DNA from: Acidobacteriota bacterium
GTDB taxonomy: Bacteria; Acidobacteriota; Terriglobia; Bryobacterales; Bryobacteraceae
Direction: 5' to 3'
Length of the DNA: 52,380 nucleotides
NCBI GenBank assembly: GCA_016213775.1
Contig: JACQZR010000204.1
Span: 1 to 52,380, forward strand
In this document: piece after piece, positions 17,658 through 26,100 of the stretch
How the letters are laid out: every line of letters begins with the position of its first letter
Position numbering within the stretch: the first letter of the stretch is position 1
Notes under the pieces: model-generated
What the model saw: the letters and a program-made list of their open reading frames with translations, nothing else
Databases searched by the model: none
What the model was told of the DNA's origin: nothing
Translations under genes and position numbers: made by a program

Positions 17658-19442
17658 TCAGGCCGCGGATTGCGATGCGGGCTGCAACCCAGCGTCAACC
17701 GTCAGGTTGGAAGGTTGCGTATCCGGAGCGGCAATGGCATATACCGCTTCGCCGATGCCGGTTGGCGAGTGAACCATTATACGCACCTGACCATGAAGAG
17801 TCTGCTTGGAGAACCCCCAGTAGCGAATATGGTGCGACGGGACCGGTGTAGATAGCAACGACTCGAGCACCGAAACCGCCGTGGATTCGCTTTCCGCCGG
17901 GTGCAACACGCCACCTGTTGCGGCGCAGAGATCTCTGAGCGCAGTACGCAGCAGAGGTGGACACTGTTGCGGCACGATGGCCTGCACTGAGATACCAGCA
18001 TCGTTCAGGCGGCTGGTTACACTCTGCATCTGGTGTTGCCGCAACAACACGATCGAGGTGTTTTCCGGCAACGGGCTGGCAAACAGAATGAGCGACTGTG
18101 CGCGCTTGACGTTGGACGGAACGGCGAGGAACGCGAGCACGGCCGGAAGAAAGCCAGCAGCCGGGGCGGATCCGGCGGCAGCCAATGCCTCCGAGATCGC
18201 CGCCGGGGCGGCGTGATAGCCTCGCACTGAGACTGTTGCGGACGGAGGTGTGGCGACGTCGCAGTGAGTATGCGAAACAACCGCCCAATGATCGCCGCTG
18301 GATTTCGTCTGCGCCACCGACCGCAGCATTGTGTCCAGCGCCGCGGCTGTTTCCCGCGCGACGTCAGCGGCGGCCGGCAGAATGATGCCAAAATGCCGCT
18401 TCGGCGCACGAACCGCATCAGCTTCATATCTGGCCACCGGCACATTGTCCTCTTCCAATGCAAAAGACAACGGCGCCAGCGTCGGCGGTTCCCGTATGCC
18501 TGACTGTTTCAGAGAAATGTCGAGTGAGCGCATGCCCGAAGAGGTAATCTGTCCTCCGAGCACTTGAATCTGATAGCTGCCGGCGCTTTCGAGAATGGAC
18601 CGGTAGTTGCGAATACGCACCGTCGATCGCAACGCGGCCGCGCGTACCTTACTCTCCGCGTCGCGCGCCAGTTCCGTCAGCACGCGTAGAAACCGCGGAT
18701 CACCTGTGCGCCCCAGCCCCCAACTGGTGCTCAGCCGGAACGCCGGATCGGGGTGGCGGCTGAGCTCCAGAAACGATTCGATGCATTCTTTTTGCCCGGA
18801 CAGGTATAGGCCCAGCGCTGCATTGATCACCGTGCGTGGATGCGCATCCTGAACCGCTAACCGGAATACCTCGACGGCTTCCCTGGAAGTCGCCCCCCAC
18901 AGCGATTCTACAGCGTTCGCCCGAACGCGGGCGTCGGGATCGAACAGTTGCTGCGTCACCCACCGGGGATTCTGATTTCCTTTCCCCATCAACAAAGCGG
19001 CTTTAGAGCGAACCCGCTCGTCCGGGTGGCGCAACACGTGGCCGAGAATCGGCAGCAGGCTGGACACCTCCGCAACAGCTTCCAAAACTTCCAAAAGCCG
19101 CAGCGCCAGCGCAGGTTCCTCCCCCGAGGCTGACGCAACACGGTTGGCCAGTTTGATGTCCAGCGATGGGTCCACTCGCATCGCCAATCGGGCCAGTGTC
19201 ACCGACTCTTCGCGCGTCATTAGTTCCGGATTGCCTAGTTTGTCTTCAAGGCCGGCGTTTTGCGTCAGAAAACTGATGAGAAACCTCTGCCCCGTGCCAA
19301 GCCCCTGCTTGCACAGCACCTCCACTGCCTTCGCGAAGAACTTTTCCGGCGAGGAGGCCCATGCGTCCTGGCAGGATCGCCGCGCCAATACCGGATTCGT
19401 CTCGAATTGGGCTACCAGACGTTCAATAGAGAGCGACAGCAC
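17658..19442 (-). CDS. HEAT-repeat protein with degenerate VWA-like C-terminal domain
   Basis: 594 residues, no signal peptide seen. Residues about 85-270 contain repeated helical pairs of HEAT type (HPDERVRSKAALLMGKGNQNP, DPDARVRANAVESLWG, HPRTVINAALGLYLSGQ, HPDPAFRLSTSWGLGRTGDP, DAESKVRAAALRST). From about 335 the sequence alternates beta and alpha like a von Willebrand A domain (RHFGIILPAAADVARETAAALDTML ... RAQSLILFASPLPENTSIV ... VQAIVPQQCPPLLRTALRDLCAATGG), but the metal-binding DxSxS motif is absent. Start: GTG at 19442 with GGAGG six bases upstream. A scaffold role is likely; the exact function is unknown. Confidence 0.75.
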   Translation of the reverse strand: MLSLSIERLVAQFETNPVLARRSCQDAWASSPEKFFAKAVEVLCKQGLGTGQRFLISFLTQNAGLEDKLGNPELMTREESVTLARLAMRVDPSLDIKLANRVASASGEEPALALRLLEVLEAVAEVSSLLPILGHVLRHPDERVRSKAALLMGKGNQNPRWVTQQLFDPDARVRANAVESLWGATSREAVEVFRLAVQDAHPRTVINAALGLYLSGQKECIESFLELSRHPDPAFRLSTSWGLGRTGDPRFLRVLTELARDAESKVRAAALRSTVRIRNYRSILESAGSYQIQVLGGQITSSGMRSLDISLKQSGIREPPTLAPLSFALEEDNVPVARYEADAVRAPKRHFGIILPAAADVARETAAALDTMLRSVAQTKSSGDHWAVVSHTHCDVATPPSATVSVRGYHAAPAAISEALAAAGSAPAAGFLPAVLAFLAVPSNVKRAQSLILFASPLPENTSIVLLRQHQMQSVTSRLNDAGISVQAIVPQQCPPLLRTALRDLCAATGGVLHPAESESTAVSVLESLLSTPVPSHHIRYWGFSKQTLHGQVRIMVHSPTGIGEAVYAIAAPDTQPSNLTVDAGLQPASQSAA

Positions 19443-19494
19443 ACAAACCTCCAGTCAGTCATATCGACAGATGGAGGCGAAATTTGCGAGGGAA

Positions 19495-21042
19495 TTACAG
19501 CTTCTCCGCGATGCTCTTGCTCTGCAGAAACTGCAGCAGGTAGTCCGGCCCACCCGCTTTGCTATCAGTGCCCGACATATTGAACCCGCCGAATGGATGA
19601 GCACCCACCATCGCACCCGTGCATTTACGATTGATGTACAGGTTGCCCACAAAGAAATGCTGCTTTGCCTTGCGAATCTTCTCCGGGTTGCCGCTGTAGA
19701 CGGCTCCCGTGAGACCGTACTCGGAGTCGTTGGCAAGCGAGAGTGCGTGATCGAAATCGCGCGCCTTTGTGATGGCGAGAACCGGTCCGAAGATTTCCTC
19801 CTGAAAGAGGCGTGCCTTCGAATCAATGTCCGCGAACACCGTAGGTTCGATGAAGTAGCCCTCGCCGGAAGATTTTCCACCCGCCAGCAGCCGCCCCTCC
19901 GACTTGCCGGCTTCAATGTAATCGACAATGGTTTTGCGGGCGCGGGCACTGATCACCGGGCCCACGTCGAAACCGAACTCTTCCGCGGGACCCATCTTGA
20001 GTTGCGCCACACGAGCCTGCACCTTTTCGCAGAAGGCATCGTAGAGCGATTGGTCCACGATGGCGCGCGAACACGCAGAGCATTTCTGCCCCTGGAATCC
20101 GAACGCCGACGCAACCACGCCGGCGACCGCGGCGTCGAGGTCCGCTTCCGCATCTACGACAATTGCGTCCTTGCCCCCCATCTCGGCGATTACGCGTTTG
20201 ATCCAGAGCTGCCGCTTCCGCGGTTTGGCGGCAAGTTCGTTGATGCGAAGACCAACGTCCCGCGAACCGGTGAAGCAGACGAACCGCGTGAGCGGGTGCT
20301 CCACCAGCGTATCGCCTACCTCGGCGCCGCTGCCGGGAAGGAAGGCAATGGAACGCGCTGGAAATCCCGCTTCCACCAGCACCTCGGCAACCTTGGCGGC
20401 GATGGTGGGGGTTTCCGAGGATGGTTTGATCACCACCGTGTTACCCGCAACCAGGGCCGCAGCCGTCATGCCCGTAAGAATCGCAAGCGGAAAATTCCAC
20501 GGCGGGATCACGATGCAGACGCCGAGCGGCAGGTAGACAAGCTCCCCGTGCTCACCAGGCATTTGCACGAGCGGGTCGGGCTTGGCGAGTTTCAGCATCA
20601 GCCGCGCGTAGTATTCGCAGAAGTCGATGGCTTCGGCGGTGTCCGCTTCCGCTTCCTGCCAATTCTTGCCTGATTCATAGATCAGCCACGCGTTGAACTC
20701 GGACTTGCGGCGGCGGAAAATCGCAGCCGCTTCCATCAGGATTGCAGCGCGGGTTTCGCCCGGGACCGCGGCCCATTCGGGGAAGTACGCGTGCACCGCT
20801 TCCACAGCTTCGCCGGCTTGTGTGGCAGTGGCACGCTGATGCACGCCGACGGTTTCCGATGGCCGCGAGGGATTCACGGACGCGAAGGTCCCGTTTCCTT
20901 TGCGCGCCACTCCGTCAATCAACAAATCGTACTCCTGCCCCAACTGCGAGCGGACCAGGGCGAGCGCGTCGAGCATCGACTGCCGGTGCGCGGGCTGCGT
21001 GAAGTCGCGATACGGCTCGTTGCGAAATGCGGCGGGGGTCAT
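19495..21042 (-). CDS. pruA: L-glutamate gamma-semialdehyde (1-pyrroline-5-carboxylate) dehydrogenase
   Basis: NAD-dependent aldehyde dehydrogenase, last step of proline (and arginine) catabolism to glutamate. 515 residues from the ATG at 21042; the frame is open upstream but only as low-complexity shadow of the next gene. Family landmarks: YLPLGVCIVIPPWNFPLAIL, NTVVIKPSSETP, the catalytic Glu in EMGGKDAIVVDAEADLD, the catalytic Cys in FQGQKCSACSR, and EEIFGPVLA. The monofunctional RocA/PruA-type length shows no fused proline dehydrogenase, and no putA-like gene lies nearby. Starts 16 bases after the YtxH gene. Confidence 0.9.
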   Translation of the reverse strand: MTPAAFRNEPYRDFTQPAHRQSMLDALALVRSQLGQEYDLLIDGVARKGNGTFASVNPSRPSETVGVHQRATATQAGEAVEAVHAYFPEWAAVPGETRAAILMEAAAIFRRRKSEFNAWLIYESGKNWQEAEADTAEAIDFCEYYARLMLKLAKPDPLVQMPGEHGELVYLPLGVCIVIPPWNFPLAILTGMTAAALVAGNTVVIKPSSETPTIAAKVAEVLVEAGFPARSIAFLPGSGAEVGDTLVEHPLTRFVCFTGSRDVGLRINELAAKPRKRQLWIKRVIAEMGGKDAIVVDAEADLDAAVAGVVASAFGFQGQKCSACSRAIVDQSLYDAFCEKVQARVAQLKMGPAEEFGFDVGPVISARARKTIVDYIEAGKSEGRLLAGGKSSGEGYFIEPTVFADIDSKARLFQEEIFGPVLAITKARDFDHALSLANDSEYGLTGAVYSGNPEKIRKAKQHFFVGNLYINRKCTGAMVGAHPFGGFNMSGTDSKAGGPDYLLQFLQSKSIAEKL

Positions 21043-21058
21043 GTTCGATTGGCCCGGG

Positions 21059-21322
21059 TTAGCCTTGGACGAGTTTGCGGCCGCTTTCGAAGAGCTCCCC
21101 CGCTTCCTCGGCCATTTTGCGGCCGCGGTCGTAAATCTCTTTGCCCTTTTCGACAAGGTCGCGGGAGCGCTCCCCGAGTTTCTCTTTGCCACGGTTGGCG
21201 GTATCGCCGATCTTGCGGCGCGTTTCCTCTCCTGAGGCGGGTGCGTACAAAAGGGCAATGGCGGCGCCAATGGCGGCTCCGGCAAAAAACCATGCGACTT
21301 TACTCGTGTTGTCTTCGGACAT
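21059..21322 (-). CDS. YtxH-domain membrane-anchored small protein
   Basis: 87 residues: a short N-terminus, one membrane helix with small residues (VAWFFAGAAIGAAIALLYAPASGEETRRKI is the YtxH signature region) and a charged helical tail of KEKLGERSRDLVEKGKEIYDRGR type, likely amphipathic or coiled-coil. YtxH proteins are linked to general stress in Bacillus; the role here is unknown. It precedes pruA on the same strand, with a divergent DUF2007 gene on the other side. AGGAG lies 13 bases upstream of the ATG, and a -10-like TAGAAT at 21351-21346. Confidence 0.85.
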   Translation of the reverse strand: MSEDNTSKVAWFFAGAAIGAAIALLYAPASGEETRRKIGDTANRGKEKLGERSRDLVEKGKEIYDRGRKMAEEAGELFESGRKLVQG

Positions 21323-21384
21323 GTAGGTTCGTTCTCCTGTTTTTTATTCTATCGGGCGCGGCGATTCCGCGCTATGTTAGAGGC

Positions 21385-21696
21385 ATGGAACCCCCAGAAG
21401 AAGTCCTTCCTGAATCCGGTAAACCGGAAGTCGGCGACCCGTCGCACGAGTTGGATTTGGAGGCAGTCTTTGAGGCAGTAGGAACAGAGGCGGAAATGGA
21501 AGCCATCGCGGTGCAGAGCGTGTTGGAGGCGAACGGCATTGAAGCGGTGCTCATGGGATCTTCGTCCTTGCCGACGTTTCCCTTTGAGGTGCGGGTGCCC
21601 CACGATCAGGCCGGGGAAGCCCGTAAGTTGATTGACGAAGCGCGGGCTTCGGGCCCGGCTGGGGCTGAAGAGGCGGAACGGGCGACGGAAGCGTAA
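21385..21696 (+). CDS. DUF2007-type small protein
   Basis: 103 residues. After an acidic N-terminal stretch of about 30 residues comes EAVGTEAEMEAIAVQSVLEANGIEAVLMGSSSLPTFPFEVRVPHDQAGEARKLIDEA, which fits the DUF2007 (putative signal-transducing) ferredoxin-like fold in length and spacing. The ATG at 21385 has no SD but lies six bases after TATGTT (21373-21378), a possible -10, so the mRNA may be leaderless. The frame is open far upstream, where it is only a shadow of pruA. Confidence 0.75.
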   Translation: MEPPEEVLPESGKPEVGDPSHELDLEAVFEAVGTEAEMEAIAVQSVLEANGIEAVLMGSSSLPTFPFEVRVPHDQAGEARKLIDEARASGPAGAEEAERATEA

Positions 21697-21774
21697 GCAA
21701 ATTTTCCGCCTCAGTATCCCGCGGCGCGAAGCAAATTGGAGCCCGTGCCATATTTGGCGTTTGCCTTGGCGAGC

Positions 21775-21780
21775 TAGAAT
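21775..21780 (+). promoter_or_regulatory. -10 box of hicBA, seven bases before the start codon
   Basis: TAGAAT at 21775-21780 with a weak TTTGGC at 21753-21758 (16-base spacer). The start codon of hicB begins at 21788, about where transcription would start, so a leaderless message is likely. Confidence 0.5.
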
Positions 21781-21787
21781 GGGAACC

Positions 21788-22009
21788 ATGAAGAGTAAGG
21801 TTAGCGTCGTGATTGAGCAGGATGAACATGGGTACTACGCTTGGTGCCCGGAACTGAAGGGCTGCCAATCACAAGGAGGGACTTTAGACGAAGTGCTCGC
21901 GAACATGCGCGAGGCAGTGGAGTTGTTTCTCGAAACCCTTTCCCCGGAGGAACGATCTGCCGCGCTCAGTCAGGTGATTCTGACAACCGCGCTTGAAGTC
22001 CATGCCTAA
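21788..22009 (+). CDS. hicB: HicB-family antitoxin
   Basis: 73 residues beginning MKSKVSVVIEQDEHGYYAWCPELKGCQSQGGTLDEVLANMREAVELFLE, the typical HicB partial RNase H-like fold (xEQDExGYYAxCPELxGC). It is a short form without a separate C-terminal DNA-binding domain. Chosen start: ATG 21788; the upstream open frame is not HicB-like. It comes before the toxin gene and its stop overlaps the hicA start region. Confidence 0.9.
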   Translation: MKSKVSVVIEQDEHGYYAWCPELKGCQSQGGTLDEVLANMREAVELFLETLSPEERSAALSQVILTTALEVHA

Positions 22010-22211
22010 GTCGCCGCGATTCACTGCCATTGAGGCTGAGTCGCTATTGCAGAAGTCCGGGTTCGAATGGATTCGCTCCAGGGGAAGCCACAGGATTTAC
22101 AAGAAGGACGGCAGGAGGGTCGTCGTACCTTTCCATAGAGAGGCTGTACTTCATCCGAAGATCGTCCGGCAGATTCTGGATGCAATTGCGGACACAAGCG
22201 CTGTTCAATAG
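22002..22211 (+). CDS. hicA: HicA-family mRNA interferase toxin
   Basis: 69 residues from ATG 22002, overlapping the hicB stop by eight bases. It has the compact double-stranded RNA-binding fold pattern and the catalytic-His motif in RSRGSHRIYKKDGRRVVVPFHREAVLHPKIVRQILDAI. HicA cleaves mRNA without the ribosome; HicB blocks it. This pair looks intact, unlike the hicBA remnant at 35998-36380. Confidence 0.9.
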   Translation: MPKSPRFTAIEAESLLQKSGFEWIRSRGSHRIYKKDGRRVVVPFHREAVLHPKIVRQILDAIADTSAVQ

Positions 22212-22232
22212 GCCGACCAGGACTGAGGCACC

Positions 22233-23018
22233 TCACCGCACTGGTGAAAACGCCAGCGGACGCAACAGCATGTTGGAGATATTCGACACGACCTCGGGAT
22301 CGCTCAGCCCCGGCGTGCCGCGCAGTTTCAACCACTCCGCATCAGACACGAACGCCGCCCAATTCTTCTCCCGCGCGGACAGACTGTCATAGCAGAGCAT
22401 GTAAGTAAGATTCGGCATGTGGCTGCCTGCGATCGCCTCGGCGAAGAACACAGGCTGCAAACCAACGCGGCGGAAAATCGCAATCTCGCCGCCGGTCTCA
22501 AACATCGCGATCTTGCGCTTGAGTGTCACCGGGTTGTTCGATTCGTAGGTGCGCAACTCAAAGATGCGGGCGGCGCGCTTAGGCTCAGTGGAAGGCACTT
22601 CCACTTCCGGCATGGTGGGGAATGCGCGCAGCAGGTTCGTCTCAAAGCGGACATAACTCAGTCCGCCCTTCGACTCGAGCGCCTCCAGTTCCTTCTGATA
22701 CTGCTTGTCCGAAGCGATCTTCTGTAACGCCTCATCCATGGCGCCGAGACTTGCGAAGCTCGACAGCGCGAGCACGAACGGACCATTGGGCGCGATCAGA
22801 TTGGCGAACGCTCCCTGCAGTTTTCCTCCCGCGCGTTGGAGCGCCGGCATGTGGATCTGCCGGAGAAAGTCACTGGTGCGCTGCATCTGGCCATCGGCCG
22901 AATTGCGAAGTTGGAAGTAGCGCAATTCGAGTATGGCGGGGGATTTCCCGGGAGGCATGGCGGAAACCGCGGAAGCTGCTGCGGCCGGGACGCTGAGGAG
23001 AGAACGGCGGCGTGTCAT
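22233..23018 (-). CDS. Exported NIPSNAP-family protein
   Basis: 261 residues from the ATG at 23018. The N-terminus MTRRRSLLSVPAAAASAVSA is an Arg-rich export signal (possibly Tat-like, though only the RR context is seen). Two NIPSNAP-type ferredoxin-like halves follow: ILELRYFQLRNSADGQMQRTSDFLRQIHMPALQRAG and IFELRTYESNNPVTLKRKIAMFETGGEIAIFRRVGLQPVFFAEAIAGSHMPNLTYMLCYDSL. Function is unknown. It is divergent from the marR-yceI pair, which shares the same upstream region. Confidence 0.8.
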   Translation of the reverse strand: MTRRRSLLSVPAAAASAVSAMPPGKSPAILELRYFQLRNSADGQMQRTSDFLRQIHMPALQRAGGKLQGAFANLIAPNGPFVLALSSFASLGAMDEALQKIASDKQYQKELEALESKGGLSYVRFETNLLRAFPTMPEVEVPSTEPKRAARIFELRTYESNNPVTLKRKIAMFETGGEIAIFRRVGLQPVFFAEAIAGSHMPNLTYMLCYDSLSAREKNWAAFVSDAEWLKLRGTPGLSDPEVVSNISNMLLRPLAFSPVR

Positions 23019-23063
23019 GAGAATCAGCGTAGCGTGAGCGGCGGGCGATGCGATATATCCCAA

Positions 23064-23092
23064 TTGACAGTATTCGTTGGAACAAGTAGTAT
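23064..23092 (+). promoter_or_regulatory. Consensus promoter of marR-yceI, overlapping the translation start
   Basis: TTGACA (23064-23069), a 17-base spacer, and TAGTAT (23087-23092). The GTG start codon begins at 23099, six bases after the -10 box, which is where transcription should begin. The CGGAGG at 23093-23098 touches the start codon and lies before the expected transcript start, so it cannot act as an SD. Confidence 0.8.
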
Positions 23093-23098
23093 CGGAGG

Positions 23099-23575
23099 GT
23101 GCCGGGGAAACTTGCCACTGACATCAAACAGACGCGTCCCTTCCAACATGCGGAAGAGGAAGCCTATCTGAATCTGCTGCGTACTACCGACTCTATCGAA
23201 AACACGCTGCTCCTCACGCTCGCCCGCTACGATCTGTCGCAGTCCCAGTACAATGTGCTGCGCATCCTCCGCGGCGCTGGGTTGGAAGGATTGCCCTGCG
23301 GCGAGATCGGGAGCCGCATGATCACCCGCGACCCCGACATCACCCGCCTCCTCGACCGTCTGGAGAAGCGCGGGCTCACTTCCCGTTCCCGCGAAGCCAA
23401 GGACCGCCGCGTCGTCACCGTCCGCATCACCCGCTCCGGGCTTGATATGCTGGCCTTATTGGACAAGCCCGTGATCGACACTCTGAAGTCGGCGCTCACG
23501 CACCTGGGCGAGCGCGATTTGAGGAAGCTGATTGAACTGTTGGAGCGTGTTCGCGACAAACCCCCTCTGCCATGA
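23099..23575 (+). CDS. MarR-family transcriptional regulator
   Basis: 158 residues with the MarR winged helix: an N-terminal dimerisation helix (HAEEEAYLNLLRTTDSIENTLLLTLARYDLSQSQYNVLRILRGAG), the recognition region PCGEIGSRMITRDPDITRLLDRLEKRGLTSRSREAKDRRVVTVRITRSG and a C-terminal helix. The DRR wing motif is intact. The GTG start is the only reasonable one, since no other start codon precedes the fold. The downstream yceI overlaps its stop as ATGA, so the regulator and the YceI protein are co-expressed; it probably regulates its own promoter. Confidence 0.9.
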   Translation: MPGKLATDIKQTRPFQHAEEEAYLNLLRTTDSIENTLLLTLARYDLSQSQYNVLRILRGAGLEGLPCGEIGSRMITRDPDITRLLDRLEKRGLTSRSREAKDRRVVTVRITRSGLDMLALLDKPVIDTLKSALTHLGERDLRKLIELLERVRDKPPLP

Positions 23576-24150
23576 CTCGATTCTTACCACTCCTGATTCT
23601 GGCCGCGACACTACAGGCCGAACCCATCACCTATTCGATCGACGGCGCGCATACCAACGTGCAGTTTACGGTGCGGCACATGGGCATCTCCAACGTCAAA
23701 GGAACCTTTCAAAAGGTGACCGGGCAGTTGGTGTGGGATCCGGCCAACCTGCCCGCATCCAAGCTGGAGGCCACCATCGATATCAACTCCATTGACACGC
23801 GCCAAGCGAAGCGCGATGCGCATCTCAAGAGCGCCGATTTCTTTGATGCAGCCAAGTTCCCCACAATGACGTTTCAGTCAAAGGCCTTTCGCAAGACCGC
23901 CAGCGGTCTCAATATGTCCGGCGATCTGACAATCCGCGGCGTCACCAAACCGGTAACCTTCGCCGTGGACGGCCCTTCTCCGGAGGTGAAAGATCAAATG
24001 GGTTCGTTCCGGATGGGCGCCTCCGCCACAGCGAAGATTAACCGTAAGGACTTCGGCCTCAGCTACAATGCCGTCCTGGAGACGGGCGGTTTTGTGGTGG
24101 GAGATGAGGTCACCATCACAATTGACGTTGAGCTCGTCCGCAGGAAATAA
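23572..24150 (+). CDS. YceI-family secreted lipocalin-like protein
   Basis: 192 residues with a short signal peptide (MTRFLPLLILAATLQA) followed by the YceI beta-barrel: YSIDGAHTNVQFTVRHMGISNVKGTF, KLEATIDINSIDTRQAKRDAHLKSADFFDAAKFPTMTFQS, GDLTIRGVTKPVTF. The family binds long-chain isoprenoids or similar lipids in the periplasm. The start overlaps the marR stop by four bases (ATGA). Confidence 0.9.
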   Translation: MTRFLPLLILAATLQAEPITYSIDGAHTNVQFTVRHMGISNVKGTFQKVTGQLVWDPANLPASKLEATIDINSIDTRQAKRDAHLKSADFFDAAKFPTMTFQSKAFRKTASGLNMSGDLTIRGVTKPVTFAVDGPSPEVKDQMGSFRMGASATAKINRKDFGLSYNAVLETGGFVVGDEVTITIDVELVRRK

Positions 24151-24264
24151 ACCATTCACAACGACCGCGATCGTGGACAGAAGAGTCCTGAATCGTTGAA
24201 ATTACATAACTCTTACATTTCTCCGCCACCTTTACCTTTACTGTGGATAGTGGAGACTTCATTC

Positions 24265-25101
<837 letters not shown>

Positions 25102-25115
25102 TCTCCGGCCGCGTA

Positions 25116-25154
25116 TTCTGGCTTCTGGCTTCTGGCTTCTGGCTCCTGACTTCT
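25116..25154 (+). repeat. Heptanucleotide tandem repeat (ttctggc) upstream of the histidine kinase
   Basis: Four exact copies of ttctggc (from 25116), a diverged fifth (tcctgac) and a partial sixth. It lies between the desaturase stop and the sensor kinase gene, followed by a small imperfect hairpin (25155-25172) and a perfect 7-bp hairpin at 25172-25188. Confidence 0.85.
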
Positions 25155-25171
25155 ATATCCTGAAGGGATAT

Positions 25172-25188
25172 CAAGGGCGAAGCCCTTG
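25172..25188. repeat. Short perfect hairpin caagggc-gaa-gcccttg
   Basis: A 7-bp stem with a 3-base loop, no T-run after it on the plus strand. It ends seven bases before the kinase start codon, so as RNA it could mask or position the ribosome. It could equally be the end of a repetitive element that includes the adjacent heptamer repeats. Confidence 0.5.
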
Positions 25189-25194
25189 ACTGCC

Positions 25195-26100
25195 ATGGTC
25201 CTGCCCGGCCAATCCCGATCCACGGCTCTTTTCGTCGCGCTTGGCGCGGTGGTAGTCACGCTGACCATCGCGATTCAGCTTGGTTGGATCCTGAACTGGC
25301 GAACTGGCGTCCTGCTGCTTTTGGGTGTCCTCTTTTCCGCGGTTATCATCACCGGGGTAGTTCTGAATACGGTATTCCTTGTGCGCGCCATCCGCCGAAA
25401 CGAACAACACAACGCCTTCATCAACGCGGTGACCCACGAGTTGAAAACTCCGGTCGCCTCCATCCGGCTTTTCCTGGAAACCATGCAGACACGTCAGGTG
25501 GACGAGGCCAAGCGCCGCGAGTTTCAGTCAGTGATGATCCAGGATTGCGACCGGCTCCTCCACACCATCGATCAAGTGCTGCGTGCAGGCGCGGCCGGCG
25601 CATCCACCAAACGCGTGAAAGGCGGCCGAGTCAACCTCACCGAAGTGGTCACTGACTGCCTGAACACCGCACGCACGCGGCATCATCTAACGCCCGATGC
25701 ACTGCGCTTTTCCAACCGGCTCACGGATTCGGCCACAGTGATGGGAGACCCCGAAGAGTTGCGAACCGCAATCACGAATCTCATCGACAACGCCGTGAAG
25801 TACTCGGGCGGCAAGGTGGATGTCGTCGTGGCGATGGAAGAGGATGCCAAAGGCAACGTTCTGGTACGCGTCCAGGACAAGGGCGTCGGCGTTCCCACCG
25901 AAGAGCTTCCCCACATCTTTAAACGCTTCTACCGTGTACCGGAAGTGGTAGCCAGCCGCGTCAAGGGCCTGGGCCTCGGACTGTACATCGTTTCCGCCGT
26001 GGCCAAACGGCATGGCGGCAAAGTCTACGCCGAGAGCCTCGGAAAAGGACACGGCAGCACGTTCACTCTGCAACTGCCGGCTATCAAGGATGCGGCCTGA
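25195..26100 (+). CDS. Two-component sensor histidine kinase with minimal sensor region
   Basis: 301 residues. Two membrane helices (about 10-31 and 37-63) are separated by only about five residues, so there is practically no periplasmic sensor domain. The DHp domain follows directly with the phospho-acceptor in FINAVTHELKTPVASIR (His about 81), without an evident HAMP domain. The ATPase domain has N box LIDNAVKYSGG, VRVQDKGVGVP, FKRFYR and GLGLGLYIV. ATG 25195 is chosen. The stop overlaps the response-regulator ATG (TGATG). Confidence 0.92.
   Translation: MVLPGQSRSTALFVALGAVVVTLTIAIQLGWILNWRTGVLLLLGVLFSAVIITGVVLNTVFLVRAIRRNEQHNAFINAVTHELKTPVASIRLFLETMQTRQVDEAKRREFQSVMIQDCDRLLHTIDQVLRAGAAGASTKRVKGGRVNLTEVVTDCLNTARTRHHLTPDALRFSNRLTDSATVMGDPEELRTAITNLIDNAVKYSGGKVDVVVAMEEDAKGNVLVRVQDKGVGVPTEELPHIFKRFYRVPEVVASRVKGLGLGLYIVSAVAKRHGGKVYAESLGKGHGSTFTLQLPAIKDAA

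Noticed and set aside
17369-17855. Several short plus-strand frames in the rimP/HEAT intergenic region
   Set aside because: They run through the palindrome array and into the end of the HEAT gene, without SD or recognisable protein features.
19144-20673. Plus-strand open frame of 509 codons opposite pruA and the HEAT gene
   Set aside because: It crosses two genes on the other strand and has no family resemblance.
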